Positions 1 through 6,931 of a stretch of DNA of 20,992 nucleotides are shown piece after piece. Under the pieces are notes generated by a model that was not told the origin of the DNA, did not search any database, and saw only the letters and a program-made list of their open reading frames with translations. This stretch comes from a virus. The translations under genes were made by a program, and so were the position numbers. The first letter of the stretch is position 1. Every line of letters begins with the position of its first letter. The DNA is taken from IMG/VR virus record IMGVR_UViG_3300024503_000544, positions 1-20,992 of that record. One strand, given 5' to 3'.

Positions 1-1091
1 TTACGGACATAACTTCCATAACCTTGTTTGTTCACACGCTCTACATACTGCTTGTAATCAGTAGACAGATACTCAAACTTCAAAACATAAACCTTGAAAT
101 CCATCCATACCCAACGATTTGTAGTGGAATCCTTACGCTCAAATGCCCATTGAGGAATAGTTGACACATTGGTTTGATAAGGCACGTAAGACTTAGCCAT
201 TGCTTGGATTTGAGCCTCATTAAAACCAGCATCTATCAACTTGTCGAAGATTGATTGAATGGTTTCGGCTTCAATATGACCAATGGCAACAGGCTCTTCT
301 TGGTTATCTTCATTCCAAAGCATAACCATTCGGGCAGGATCTACATATTGAAATTTAACTTGACCTGTAATAGGATCGTTGTAAATTTTAGCTGCACGGA
401 AATGGAAATCAATTGCGTCTCGATTAAACTCCATTCTTTGTCCAGCCCAATTAGAAGCCCTAAAGCCAGCTTCAGCCAGCTTTTCTAAAGCTACTTCATA
501 TTTACTCTTGAAAAAACCAAGACGATCTGCCATTTCAAGCATAGTTTCGTCTTTAGGCACGAAAGGCAGTTTGAATTCAGGGAGACCTAGTTCTTTCGCT
601 AAAGGATTTGTATAATTTGCTTTAGCATACAAGTCATATTTTTTATGCTTCTTTTTATTGATGATGTTTTTATCAAGAGAAACACAATCAAGTTTATAGT
701 CGTTATCTGCAAGAATCGATAGAAGAACATTTGATAATTTTCGCATTGGAGAGAAAATGTCATAGCTAATATTAGCCATTGCTTTTCTCTGAGCTTTACT
801 CATTCCTTTTGTACTGGCATTAGCCTCACCTTGACTGATTCCCTTTGTGCCAATGGGAGACCCATTAGTAAACCAATTTTTATATTTTTCTTGGGACTGA
901 TTCCCCGCGCCATAATTTCTAGTCTCCTGCATTTCAGGAAGTTGCGTGTACGTGAAATATGTTCCGCCCGCACAAAAACGAGTATACAAAGCACGAGCAA
1001 CACGCAATCCGTATTCCGGCTTTAGTTTATCGACCTCTGGGATGTTGTCGTTTGGGAACAACACACTACCAACTATTTGTGGTAATATCAT
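1..1091 (-). CDS. Portal-like protein, N-terminal part (runs off window)
   Basis: An open frame of 363 complete codons starts at ATG 1091 and continues past base 1, so only the N-terminal part is present. It lies directly downstream of the large terminase on the same strand, the usual place for a phage portal. The sequence fits a large portal: a hydrophilic N-terminus, a stretch reading YDIFSPMRKLSNVLLSIL near residue 110, a KKHKKYDLYAKA segment, and a long alpha/beta body with many aromatic residues. No single motif proves the call; it rests mainly on order and size. The start is chosen because a TAAATTTG -7 element ends 6 nt before the ATG. Another portal-position structural protein is the main alternative. 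Confidence 0.6.
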   Translation of the reverse strand, partial: MILPQIVGSVLFPNDNIPEVDKLKPEYGLRVARALYTRFCAGGTYFTYTQLPEMQETRNYGAGNQSQEKYKNWFTNGSPIGTKGISQGEANASTKGMSKAQRKAMANISYDIFSPMRKLSNVLLSILADNDYKLDCVSLDKNIINKKKHKKYDLYAKANYTNPLAKELGLPEFKLPFVPKDETMLEMADRLGFFKSKYEVALEKLAEAGFRASNWAGQRMEFNRDAIDFHFRAAKIYNDPITGQVKFQYVDPARMVMLWNEDNQEEPVAIGHIEAETIQSIFDKLIDAGFNEAQIQAMAKSYVPYQTNVSTIPQWAFERKDSTTNRWVWMDFKVYVLKFEYLSTDYKQYVERVNKQGYGSYVR

Positions 1092-1097
1092 ATCGTA

Positions 1098-1124
1098 CAA
1101 ATTTAGTTTACCAGCACAAATGTA
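1098..1124 (-). promoter_or_regulatory. Two candidate -7 elements before the portal-like gene
   Basis: Read on the minus strand, this gap holds TACATTTG (1124-1117) and TAAATTTG (1105-1098). Both match the Bacteroidetes -7 consensus TAnnTTTG, and the second ends 6 nt before the ATG at 1091. Neither has a TTG at the right spacing, so they may be weak internal promoters or chance matches in an AT-rich gap. Confidence 0.35.
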
Positions 1125-1154
1125 GTAAACTTTTCATTAAATAGTTGAAAACAA

Positions 1155-3617
1155 TCATTCTACATCAAACATTGCAAACCCACCTTTTACCTCTATTGGT
1201 TGGTACACTTCCTTGTAAAGGTCTGGCATCCTGCTTTTTATAGCTCTCATACACCAACCAGTAGCTGCACACAAGTCATGATTTGTCAAGTCATCAAGAC
1301 CTCTCATCTGACTCCACTCTTCAATTATCTCCCACATTTTCACATACTTAACATTGTTGTTGAAGAAAGTCATAATGTCCCCAGCCATTTCGTTTTTTTC
1401 TGCTTCACCAGCCCAAACTCCGGGCCTGTTATCTTGCTTCCCGTCTGATCCCAAATCCTTCAAAAGGTAACCATCAAATCCGTTATCCCTGAAGTATTCC
1501 ACCAGGGCTTCTCCGTCTGGCCATTCAGGATATACATAGGCTCCAAGAAATACAGCAGCCTTCAACCACTCTTCGTGATATTCAGCCTTATCTTCCGTTT
1601 GTCTGTTGTAAATAAGTATCCAATCATTACTAACCCATTCGTTTCTAGGTTTAGTATCTGGATCTACTTGACTATCTCGTTTGTAGAAAACCGCCGCCGC
1701 CGCATTTGATTTCTTTTTACCTACAGTATTTCGCTTGTGAAATTTTACCGGGTCACAGCAAAGGAAATATTTATTCATTACAGAAGGATCGGGAGCATAT
1801 ATTGGACCCCTTTCTTTGGGAGGAATGTATCCCTCTTCTGCTGTTACAACCGTTCTTCTATTTCTTTGATCCTGTGGGGGCAGGTAAGTCATTGTCCAAC
1901 TTCCTTTGGGGTCGTTGTCTACATAAACATCTCCGCCAAACTTATCTCCAATCCACTTAAAGTTTATCTTAGTGCTTATCGGAGTTCTTGAAAACTTCAA
2001 TTCAGATATGCGGTCACGCATCTTCTCGATGGGCATACCCATGTCCTTGGGGATTACAGCAAATGCTTGTTTCCAGGTCATTGGAAAGTTTTGCTGTAAC
2101 TTAATGAGCTTCTGCCATTCGCGCTTGCGCTCAAAATAATCTGCTTGGTTTAACAGGTAGGATTTAGCTCCTTTTGTAATCCACTTGCCCTCGTTAGACA
2201 TAATTGGTTCCTTGGGGTCGTCGATAATGCTTGCCCCGTACTCATCAATGTAACCCTCTACCGCGTAGTAACCGGGCAAAAAGAAGTTGATGAGTCCCGA
2301 TGGGGTGGTTCCGTTCTCGTTGCGGTCAGAGAAGTGTGAGTCGTTGGCAATATCAAAAAACTGCGCTCCACCACCCGTGTCCATGTCGCCCACAGTAGAC
2401 GGCATGATGCAGAATCCTCGAATGTTTTCCCCACGCTCAATAGCCGGCTTCATCGTGTTATACCACCACGTCGGGATGTTTTGGTCCGCTGCCTTCGCGT
2501 CCGTTTTCTTCGCTGGCTCGTCACGGTAGACAAATGCGATTTCCGCTTCTCCATCCGCCGCTTTCTCCGTCGACGGGAGTGGCGTAATGAAGCACTCCAT
2601 TTGTTCTGGGATAATACCTGCTCTTGCTGCTGATGCGATTGCTCCTTCATACTGAAAACGCAAACCTTCCTTAGCCTCTATTCGACCACGATAGTGCGGA
2701 CGAAAGAAGAAGGGGAGCTTGCTTACTGGTGTTTGAATTTGCTTTATAAATATCTTGTTTACCGCCTGATCCTCGTTCATTGCTTGGATGATAAAGGTTT
2801 GATCAGGCATATTAAGTGTCCCCCATGTACAAAAGCAACAAGCAATTGCTGTTTTAGCAATACGCCGACCAGATACGAAGTTGATTCCGTGAACTGTTCT
2901 TTTGCCTTTGCCTACAGTAACATTTACGTTTGGCTCAACATAATACTCAAATCCTTGCTCATTCATGTCCTCAACAACATTCTTTACATCTTGATTTGAA
3001 TATTTCGTCTTTACCACGCCGTCTTCCCTATATAGGATTTTGTGTTTGTAAAATGCGTCCTCTGTAGTGTAGGCATACATGAACAGATGGAACATTTTAC
3101 GTTGGTAATCCCGATAATCAGGGCGGTTATTGTTTTTTCCAAAGTTCTTTACTGTCCAGAAATTTAAAAAGAAATAATTGGCACCGTTGATATAGGTTGG
3201 TTTTCCCTTAATGAAACACCAATAACCTACATACCTACGCTTGATTTGGAGCTTGATCCATTCAATCTCCATTGCGTAGTACTTCTGATTTGATTCTATC
3301 TCCTCATAGATGTCCTCAAGCCTTACATCCCCGACTTCTTTGTACTTAGACTTATTAGTTGCGTGCTTCTTGTTAAACACAACTTCATATATGAGTCGTA
3401 TTTTTTCTGGAGTTTCCTGATATGTGAACCTCTGTTCTCTTGGATCCAGCCCATATCCATCTACATACGTAAGCGCTTCTTCTCTCGTTACCTCACGTTT
3501 TAAATGATGAGAATACCACTTTTCAAGGCGGGGAAGAGGAATACGAATAGTATCCAACTCATCGTCATCCTCATGGAATGAAACGTATTTATCTTCCTCC
3601 TCGTATTCGTACTTCAT
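1155..3617 (-). CDS. terL: Terminase large subunit (TerL)
   Basis: This 820-residue protein is the ATP-driven motor and nuclease that packages phage DNA into the procapsid. The ATPase half shows a Walker A-like segment SGRRIAKT (about residues 249-256) and a Walker B segment IAFVYRDE (about 360-367). The C-terminal nuclease half shows YFLCCDPV (about 618-625) and an acidic site near NHDLCAATGW (about 779-788), consistent with the RNase H-like metal-binding residues of TerL. The Walker A is odd: the glycine normally before the lysine is alanine (IAKT, where T4-type motors have LGKT). At 820 residues it is long for TerL because of about 200 extra N-terminal residues, rich in acid at the very start. 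It lies 11 nt after the preceding gene and upstream of the portal-like gene. Confidence 0.9.
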   Translation of the reverse strand: MKYEYEEEDKYVSFHEDDDELDTIRIPLPRLEKWYSHHLKREVTREEALTYVDGYGLDPREQRFTYQETPEKIRLIYEVVFNKKHATNKSKYKEVGDVRLEDIYEEIESNQKYYAMEIEWIKLQIKRRYVGYWCFIKGKPTYINGANYFFLNFWTVKNFGKNNNRPDYRDYQRKMFHLFMYAYTTEDAFYKHKILYREDGVVKTKYSNQDVKNVVEDMNEQGFEYYVEPNVNVTVGKGKRTVHGINFVSGRRIAKTAIACCFCTWGTLNMPDQTFIIQAMNEDQAVNKIFIKQIQTPVSKLPFFFRPHYRGRIEAKEGLRFQYEGAIASAARAGIIPEQMECFITPLPSTEKAADGEAEIAFVYRDEPAKKTDAKAADQNIPTWWYNTMKPAIERGENIRGFCIMPSTVGDMDTGGGAQFFDIANDSHFSDRNENGTTPSGLINFFLPGYYAVEGYIDEYGASIIDDPKEPIMSNEGKWITKGAKSYLLNQADYFERKREWQKLIKLQQNFPMTWKQAFAVIPKDMGMPIEKMRDRISELKFSRTPISTKINFKWIGDKFGGDVYVDNDPKGSWTMTYLPPQDQRNRRTVVTAEEGYIPPKERGPIYAPDPSVMNKYFLCCDPVKFHKRNTVGKKKSNAAAAVFYKRDSQVDPDTKPRNEWVSNDWILIYNRQTEDKAEYHEEWLKAAVFLGAYVYPEWPDGEALVEYFRDNGFDGYLLKDLGSDGKQDNRPGVWAGEAEKNEMAGDIMTFFNNNVKYVKMWEIIEEWSQMRGLDDLTNHDLCAATGWCMRAIKSRMPDLYKEVYQPIEVKGGFAMFDVE

Positions 3618-3640
3618 GGTATAATACTTTATGGTATAAT
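3611..3640. repeat. 15-bp tandem duplication across a gene junction
   Basis: ACTTCATGGTATAAT (3611-3625) is followed at once by ACTTTATGGTATAAT (3626-3640), 14 of 15 bases identical. On the minus strand the downstream copy contains the terminase ATG, and the upstream copy contains the TAA stop of the preceding gene at the equivalent position. Confidence 0.9.
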
Positions 3641-4282
3641 CTCCGGGAATATTTCTTTCTTTTCACGCCAAATACGGGAATAATGTTCTGGCTGTATGCC
3701 CAAATTCTCTGCACGAACAGAGAACGTAATTGCCTTCTGCAGGGTTATACTAACCTCGTCATTCATGATTCGAGTACGGGCATCTACAAGAGTTTGGCGC
3801 CAACTCTCAAGACCTGCTTGAAAGTTCTTATCATCATTAGACCTGTCAACAGGCTGAGTCAACAGCGCTCTTTGCAATGCTGCTATTCGAATGTCGGCGG
3901 TACTCATGATTGAGTAATCCTCCGAGCATTGTAGGCGGGTAAACACGATGTAACGCTCCACCGCCCAGTCCACATTCATCATGCAGAGCTGGGCGTACCC
4001 GTTCTCCGTATCCGTATCATCAACCATTATGTTGAGTTTGTTCAGCGTATATCGTTTGCGCTGGTTGATGTCCGGATAGGCATCTTTTACAGGTGTTCCT
4101 GGAGCGAACATATATATGAGATATCGCACAACTTTGTCGGCGCTAACCCCTTCGGGAAGATCGTCTGATCTATCCAGAATATGGGCTTGACTGGCCAGGT
4201 CCGAGAAACGATATATTACCGACTCGTCATCCGGGATGCCTTCAATGTTATACGATATTTTACTAAAATCTAGTTTTATCAT
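3629..4282 (-). CDS. Hypothetical phage protein upstream of terminase
   Basis: This 217-residue soluble protein was not recognised. It has no membrane segment and no clear catalytic motif. It is mostly helical in character, with an acidic N-terminal third and a basic patch near the C-terminus (EHYSRIWREKKEIFPEIIP). Its start overlaps the stop of the upstream gene by 4 nt, and TerL begins 11 nt after its stop, so it is part of the packaging operon. Its place just before TerL would suit a terminase small subunit or a head-completion factor, but nothing in the sequence proves either. The final codons lie inside the 15-bp tandem duplication, so its C-terminus may have been set by that duplication. 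Confidence 0.85.
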   Translation of the reverse strand: MIKLDFSKISYNIEGIPDDESVIYRFSDLASQAHILDRSDDLPEGVSADKVVRYLIYMFAPGTPVKDAYPDINQRKRYTLNKLNIMVDDTDTENGYAQLCMMNVDWAVERYIVFTRLQCSEDYSIMSTADIRIAALQRALLTQPVDRSNDDKNFQAGLESWRQTLVDARTRIMNDEVSITLQKAITFSVRAENLGIQPEHYSRIWREKKEIFPEIIP

Positions 4283-5082
4283 CTTTGGTACGCCATTATA
4301 ACCCGTGGCTGAAAACGAACATACTCAGTTGTTTTTGCTAAAGTTGGATCAAGTTTAGTTGCATATATGTTTCTAACACAAACAATATCTCCCTTTTTGA
4401 CTTCAGTGTTTGTCCATATTTCTGGCTGCACATATTTTGGCAACCTTGCTGGCGGAACAACCACTTCTATTCTTTGAATGTCATTATCTGGAATATGCAA
4501 GGACCCAAATTTCCTTTCGTTTCCTAGCAGTTTTCCTATAATGTATCCGTTTAGACTAATAATCTCATCGCCTCTTTTTGCAGCATATATTGACCGCTTT
4601 GATATCGTAAGATAGACCTTTCCATCTATTATGCACCCACCTTCTCCTTCGGTTATCATTTCACGAGTAAACGTAGCATCAAACCACACCTCATCGCCCA
4701 CCATTCCATCAAATTCACATTCGTAATCCCACCCAGTGTTGTTTAGGTTTATGTCAGCCATTTTAAATATCCTACCCCTTCTTACGGCTTGCTTGTCTTG
4801 AATATTTTCTTTCTCCGGATCAGCCTCTTTTTGACTTTCAGCATAAAGCTCATGATATCGCTTGATTAAATCCTGGTCTTTATATCTTGATTTTTTGATT
4901 CCTTTTACCAAATCAATGACATCATTTTCATTAACTTCAGATATGTAATTTTTAACTTTATTGACAATTTTCAACTTGCCTCCATTAAAATCAATTTCAT
5001 CCTCCGTCAAAGAATGAAGCTCAATAATGCATTCTCCATTTACGAGCCTCAGCTTTTCTAAATCTATTCCGTTTAAATTCAT
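4279..5082 (-). CDS. Hypothetical protein, possibly GroES-like C-terminal domain
   Basis: This is a 267-residue soluble protein. The first 100 residues are charged and helical (ESQKEADPEKENIQDKQ). The remainder is beta-rich. The last 100 residues recall the co-chaperonin GroES in order of features: a start like SLNGYIIGKLLGNE, a GSLHIPDND segment, a KKGDIVCVRN turn similar to the VGD turn of GroES, and an end RVIMAYQR resembling the dIlAv strand. Phages such as T4 encode their own GroES-like cofactor (gp31) for capsid folding, and a packaging operon would be a sensible place for one. The match is by eye and weak; an unrelated beta-barrel structural protein is equally possible. It overlaps both neighbours by 4 nt. 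Confidence 0.8.
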   Translation of the reverse strand: MNLNGIDLEKLRLVNGECIIELHSLTEDEIDFNGGKLKIVNKVKNYISEVNENDVIDLVKGIKKSRYKDQDLIKRYHELYAESQKEADPEKENIQDKQAVRRGRIFKMADINLNNTGWDYECEFDGMVGDEVWFDATFTREMITEGEGGCIIDGKVYLTISKRSIYAAKRGDEIISLNGYIIGKLLGNERKFGSLHIPDNDIQRIEVVVPPARLPKYVQPEIWTNTEVKKGDIVCVRNIYATKLDPTLAKTTEYVRFQPRVIMAYQR

Positions 5083-5336
5083 TTGTCTGCTAATTTTTGT
5101 TCGTAAATCTCCAAAACCCTTTTCTGTTTATCGAAATTCTTCTTACCAATTGGTATTTTCTTTTTTAGTTTATTCACGCATCGGCGGAGAGATGAATAAC
5201 TACCAAACACCATCACGGCGTCCCAATCAGACATTAAACCCTCGACTTTTACCGGGTCCACTTGCTCTCTACGGATGTAGTATTCATATACCTCTATAAT
5301 CTTGAGATAGTTATTTTTTGTCTTTGTTCTGATCAT
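5079..5336 (-). CDS. Small hypothetical protein
   Basis: This 85-residue, strongly basic protein was not recognised. It is helical and lysine-rich, with two runs (NKLKKKIPIGKKNFDKQKR) that suggest nucleic acid or protein binding. There is no signal peptide, membrane segment or cysteine pair. It overlaps the upstream gene by 26 nt and the downstream gene by 4 nt, which points to coupled translation within the packaging operon. Confidence 0.75.
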   Translation of the reverse strand: MIRTKTKNNYLKIIEVYEYYIRREQVDPVKVEGLMSDWDAVMVFGSYSSLRRCVNKLKKKIPIGKKNFDKQKRVLEIYEQKLADK

Positions 5337-5613
5337 AATGCTCTTGAAGCGTTTTAAAGAAGGAAGACCTCTTAATCCTAGTTTCCACTTTTGTTTCAGA
5401 TATCTCCTTCATGGTTTCTCTATATCTCTTTATGGCTTTCTCAACTTGATCAAGATCATCAGAACTAATTGCCGGATCACAATAAAGAAGTTTTCTTCGT
5501 GATTTGGTAGCCATAGGAGTAAAAATCCTCATAACCTCATATATCTCAATCTTCTCCTGAATCATTGTATTGAGAAGAAGTATAGCTCTATCCCAATTTT
5601 GAATGTTATTCAT
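5311..5613 (-). CDS. Small helical hypothetical protein
   Basis: This 100-residue protein is predicted to be almost entirely helical and highly charged, with a probable coiled coil between residues 45 and 90 (SSDDLDQVEKAIKRYRETM and onward). It was not recognised. It overlaps the gene before it by 8 nt and the gene after it by 26 nt. Its position as second gene of the late leftward operon, and its character, would allow a small scaffold or terminase-associated role, but this is only a guess. Confidence 0.75.
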   Translation of the reverse strand: MNNIQNWDRAILLLNTMIQEKIEIYEVMRIFTPMATKSRRKLLYCDPAISSDDLDQVEKAIKRYRETMKEISETKVETRIKRSSFFKTLQEHYDQNKDKK

Positions 5614-5821
5614 ATACCATAACTATGTATCGCTCGTGTACAGAATACTCTGTAACATCTTGCAGTTCAACTTTGTCCACTTTTCCAACAATACAGATTC
5701 GCTGACCTACCTCAAAGTCACAGAAGTTACCGACCTTGGTTATTATCGCATCAATCTGTTTGTCTGTCTTGTTTTCTATTTCAATAAATACCCGGTGGTC
5801 GGGCGGAAATAAATTACTCAT
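5606..5821 (-). CDS. First gene of the leftward operon, small beta-rich protein
   Basis: This 71-residue protein was not recognised. Alternating hydrophobic residues and the turn EVGQRICIVGKVDKVE suggest a small beta-barrel. The start at 5821 is preferred over a longer in-frame ATG at 5845, because the longer version would place the promoter -7 element (TATATTTG) inside the coding region; with the start at 5821 that element ends 4 nt before the ATG. The mRNA is therefore probably leaderless. It overlaps the next gene by 8 nt and opens the operon that leads to TerL and the portal-like gene. Confidence 0.75.
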   Translation of the reverse strand: MSNLFPPDHRVFIEIENKTDKQIDAIITKVGNFCDFEVGQRICIVGKVDKVELQDVTEYSVHERYIVMVYE

Positions 5822-5825
5822 GCTG

Positions 5826-5855
5826 CAAATATACAAACAAATCACACAGTGTCAA
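5826..5855 (-). promoter_or_regulatory. Bacteroidetes-type promoter of the leftward packaging operon
   Basis: Minus-strand reading gives TTG (5855-5853), 19 nt, then TATATTTG (5833-5826), a full match to the Bacteroidetes -33/-7 form. The spacer holds the palindrome ACACtGTGT (5852-5844), a possible operator. The -7 element ends 4 nt before the ATG at 5821. Confidence 0.85.
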
Positions 5856-5863
5856 GTTCTTGC

Positions 5864-5893
5864 TTGTAAACAATACTATTTTGCGTAAATTTG
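5864..5893 (+). promoter_or_regulatory. Bacteroidetes-type promoter of the replication operon
   Basis: TTG (5864-5866), 19 nt, TAAATTTG (5886-5893), then TACT and the ATG at 5898. It is divergent from the promoter at 5826-5855, with only 8 bp between the two -33 elements, so one bound regulator could affect both. Confidence 0.85.
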
Positions 5894-5897
5894 TACT

Positions 5898-6089
5898 ATG
5901 TTTATCTGCTCAATTATACTGGTCCTCTTATCGTTTGGTTTTATGATGAAAAACTCCATATATGGTTGTGGTAAAAGGTGTTACAAGACTCGAAAAGAGG
6001 CTCAGGAACATTGTGATTACGACCAAAAAGTCTATATGTGTTGGGAGTGCGAAACATGGCACATAAAAAATAATAAAGAAAACCCTTGA
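5898..6089 (+). CDS. Small cysteine-rich protein with N-terminal membrane segment
   Basis: The protein has 63 residues. Residues 2-17 (FICSIILVLLSFGFMM) are hydrophobic enough for a membrane anchor. The rest carries six cysteines and histidines in a pattern suited to zinc binding: GCGKRC, EHC, then CWEC followed by ETWHIKN. That last pattern resembles the small zinc-finger proteins common in phage genomes, where CxxC precedes a WHxT/WHIK end. In-frame methionines at 5943 and 5946 would give a soluble version, but the promoter -7 element ends 4 nt before the ATG at 5898, which favours the longer form on a leaderless mRNA. Function unknown. Confidence 0.7.
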   Translation: MFICSIILVLLSFGFMMKNSIYGCGKRCYKTRKEAQEHCDYDQKVYMCWECETWHIKNNKENP

Positions 6090-6109
6090 CAACCTCGTGT
6101 GGTTGTTTT
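6089..6109 (+). terminator. Terminator-like hairpin after the first replication-operon gene
   Basis: ACAACC (6089-6094) and GGTTGT (6101-6106) form a 6-bp stem with loop TCGTGT, followed by a short T run to 6109. It starts at the last base of the stop codon. It is a weak terminator by stem length and is the first of four hairpins before the next gene. Confidence 0.55.
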
Positions 6110-6130
6110 ATGTTTGCTGAAATATTCCGC

Positions 6131-6230
6131 CCCCCGTTTGCTAAAGAACCACAGCAAACGGGGGTTGGAAGGTGGTTACAAATACTAACCAACTCAAAAG
6201 CTCGCAAAGTGGTTCTTGCGAGCTTTTTTT
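6131..6230 (+). promoter_or_regulatory. Structured RNA segment with complementary hairpin loops
   Basis: Three hairpins follow one another. Hairpin 2 is a perfect 12-bp stem (6131-6142 with 6153-6164) and loop AAAGAACCAC. Hairpin 3 is TGGTTA/TAACCA (6173-6178 with 6186-6191). Hairpin 4 is a perfect 12-bp stem (6196-6207 with 6216-6227) and loop AGTGGTTC, followed by T's. The loop bases GAACCAC (6146-6152) and GTGGTTC (6209-6215) are perfectly complementary and both fully unpaired, so a 7-bp kissing interaction is possible. Hairpin 4 with its T run is also a good intrinsic terminator and ends 6 nt before the ATG at 6236. Control of the replication gene by attenuation or loop pairing is inferred. 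Confidence 0.75.
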
Positions 6231-6235
6231 ATCTT

Positions 6236-6931
6236 ATGAATACAGGACAAATTGTTAAAGGGAAACGCAAGCATGACTTTGCGATTATTCCAAATGAAAT
6301 TTCACAATCCAAACAACTCACAATGCAGGAGAAAGGTATGCTTTGCTTCCTTCTTTCCCTTCCGGAGAACTGGATTCTATACAAGAAGAATCTTTACGAG
6401 CAAATGCCAGACAGCAAGTACACGATAGACATGGTATTTAGTTCTTTGCAAGGTAAAGGATACATCTTTAGTTCTAGGCAAATGGATCCCGCTACAGGTA
6501 AAATGGTTGGTTGGAACCACATTGTCTATGACGCTCCTCAGTTTGACCGAGATGCAGATTTACCGATATCGGGAAATACCGATGTCGGTAAAAACCGAGA
6601 ATCGGTAAATGAGGGTATATATAAAGAAACAAATACCAACAAAGAAACAATAAAATACAAATACGCATTTGAAGATTTTTGGCTTGCATACGACAAGAAG
6701 GTGGATAAGAAACAAACTCAAGTTGTATGGAATAAGCTATCCCCTGAAGACCGGATACTCGCAGTAGAAGGCATGGGAAACCACAAGAATGGGCGCGAGC
6801 GTAAATACTGGAAAGACCCGATACGATATCTTCGCGATAGAAGGTGGGAAGACGAAACAACGAATACGAATACAAATACAAAACAAACTAATTACAGCTA
6901 TGACCCAAATGACCCAAGGAATAAATGGTAA
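6236..6931 (+). CDS. Phage replication protein, helicase-loader-like
   Basis: This is a 231-residue protein. Residues 10-80 (FAIIPNEISQSKQLTMQEK and onward, then SKYTIDMVFSSLQGKGYI) match the winged-helix DNA-binding region of phage replication initiation proteins of the O/DnaD type. The C-terminal part carries the FEDFWLAYDKKVDKK, WNKLSPEDR and DPIRYLRDRRWEDE pattern common to phage helicase-loader-like proteins. A low-complexity Asn-Thr run near the end links the domains. The open frame extends upstream to 6086, but that would translate through four hairpins, so ATG 6236 is preferred. The 3' end overlaps the primase-helicase gene by 32 nt. Likely role: origin binding and delivery of the downstream helicase to DNA. 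Confidence 0.8.
   Translation: MNTGQIVKGKRKHDFAIIPNEISQSKQLTMQEKGMLCFLLSLPENWILYKKNLYEQMPDSKYTIDMVFSSLQGKGYIFSSRQMDPATGKMVGWNHIVYDAPQFDRDADLPISGNTDVGKNRESVNEGIYKETNTNKETIKYKYAFEDFWLAYDKKVDKKQTQVVWNKLSPEDRILAVEGMGNHKNGRERKYWKDPIRYLRDRRWEDETTNTNTNTKQTNYSYDPNDPRNKW

Noticed and set aside
5822-5845. Longer start for the first gene of the leftward operon
   Set aside because: The extra codons contain the promoter -7 element TATATTTG.
6086-6235. Upstream extension of the replication-protein frame
   Set aside because: It would translate through four hairpins, including two perfect 12-bp stems. The ATG at 6236 gives a normal N-terminus for the family.
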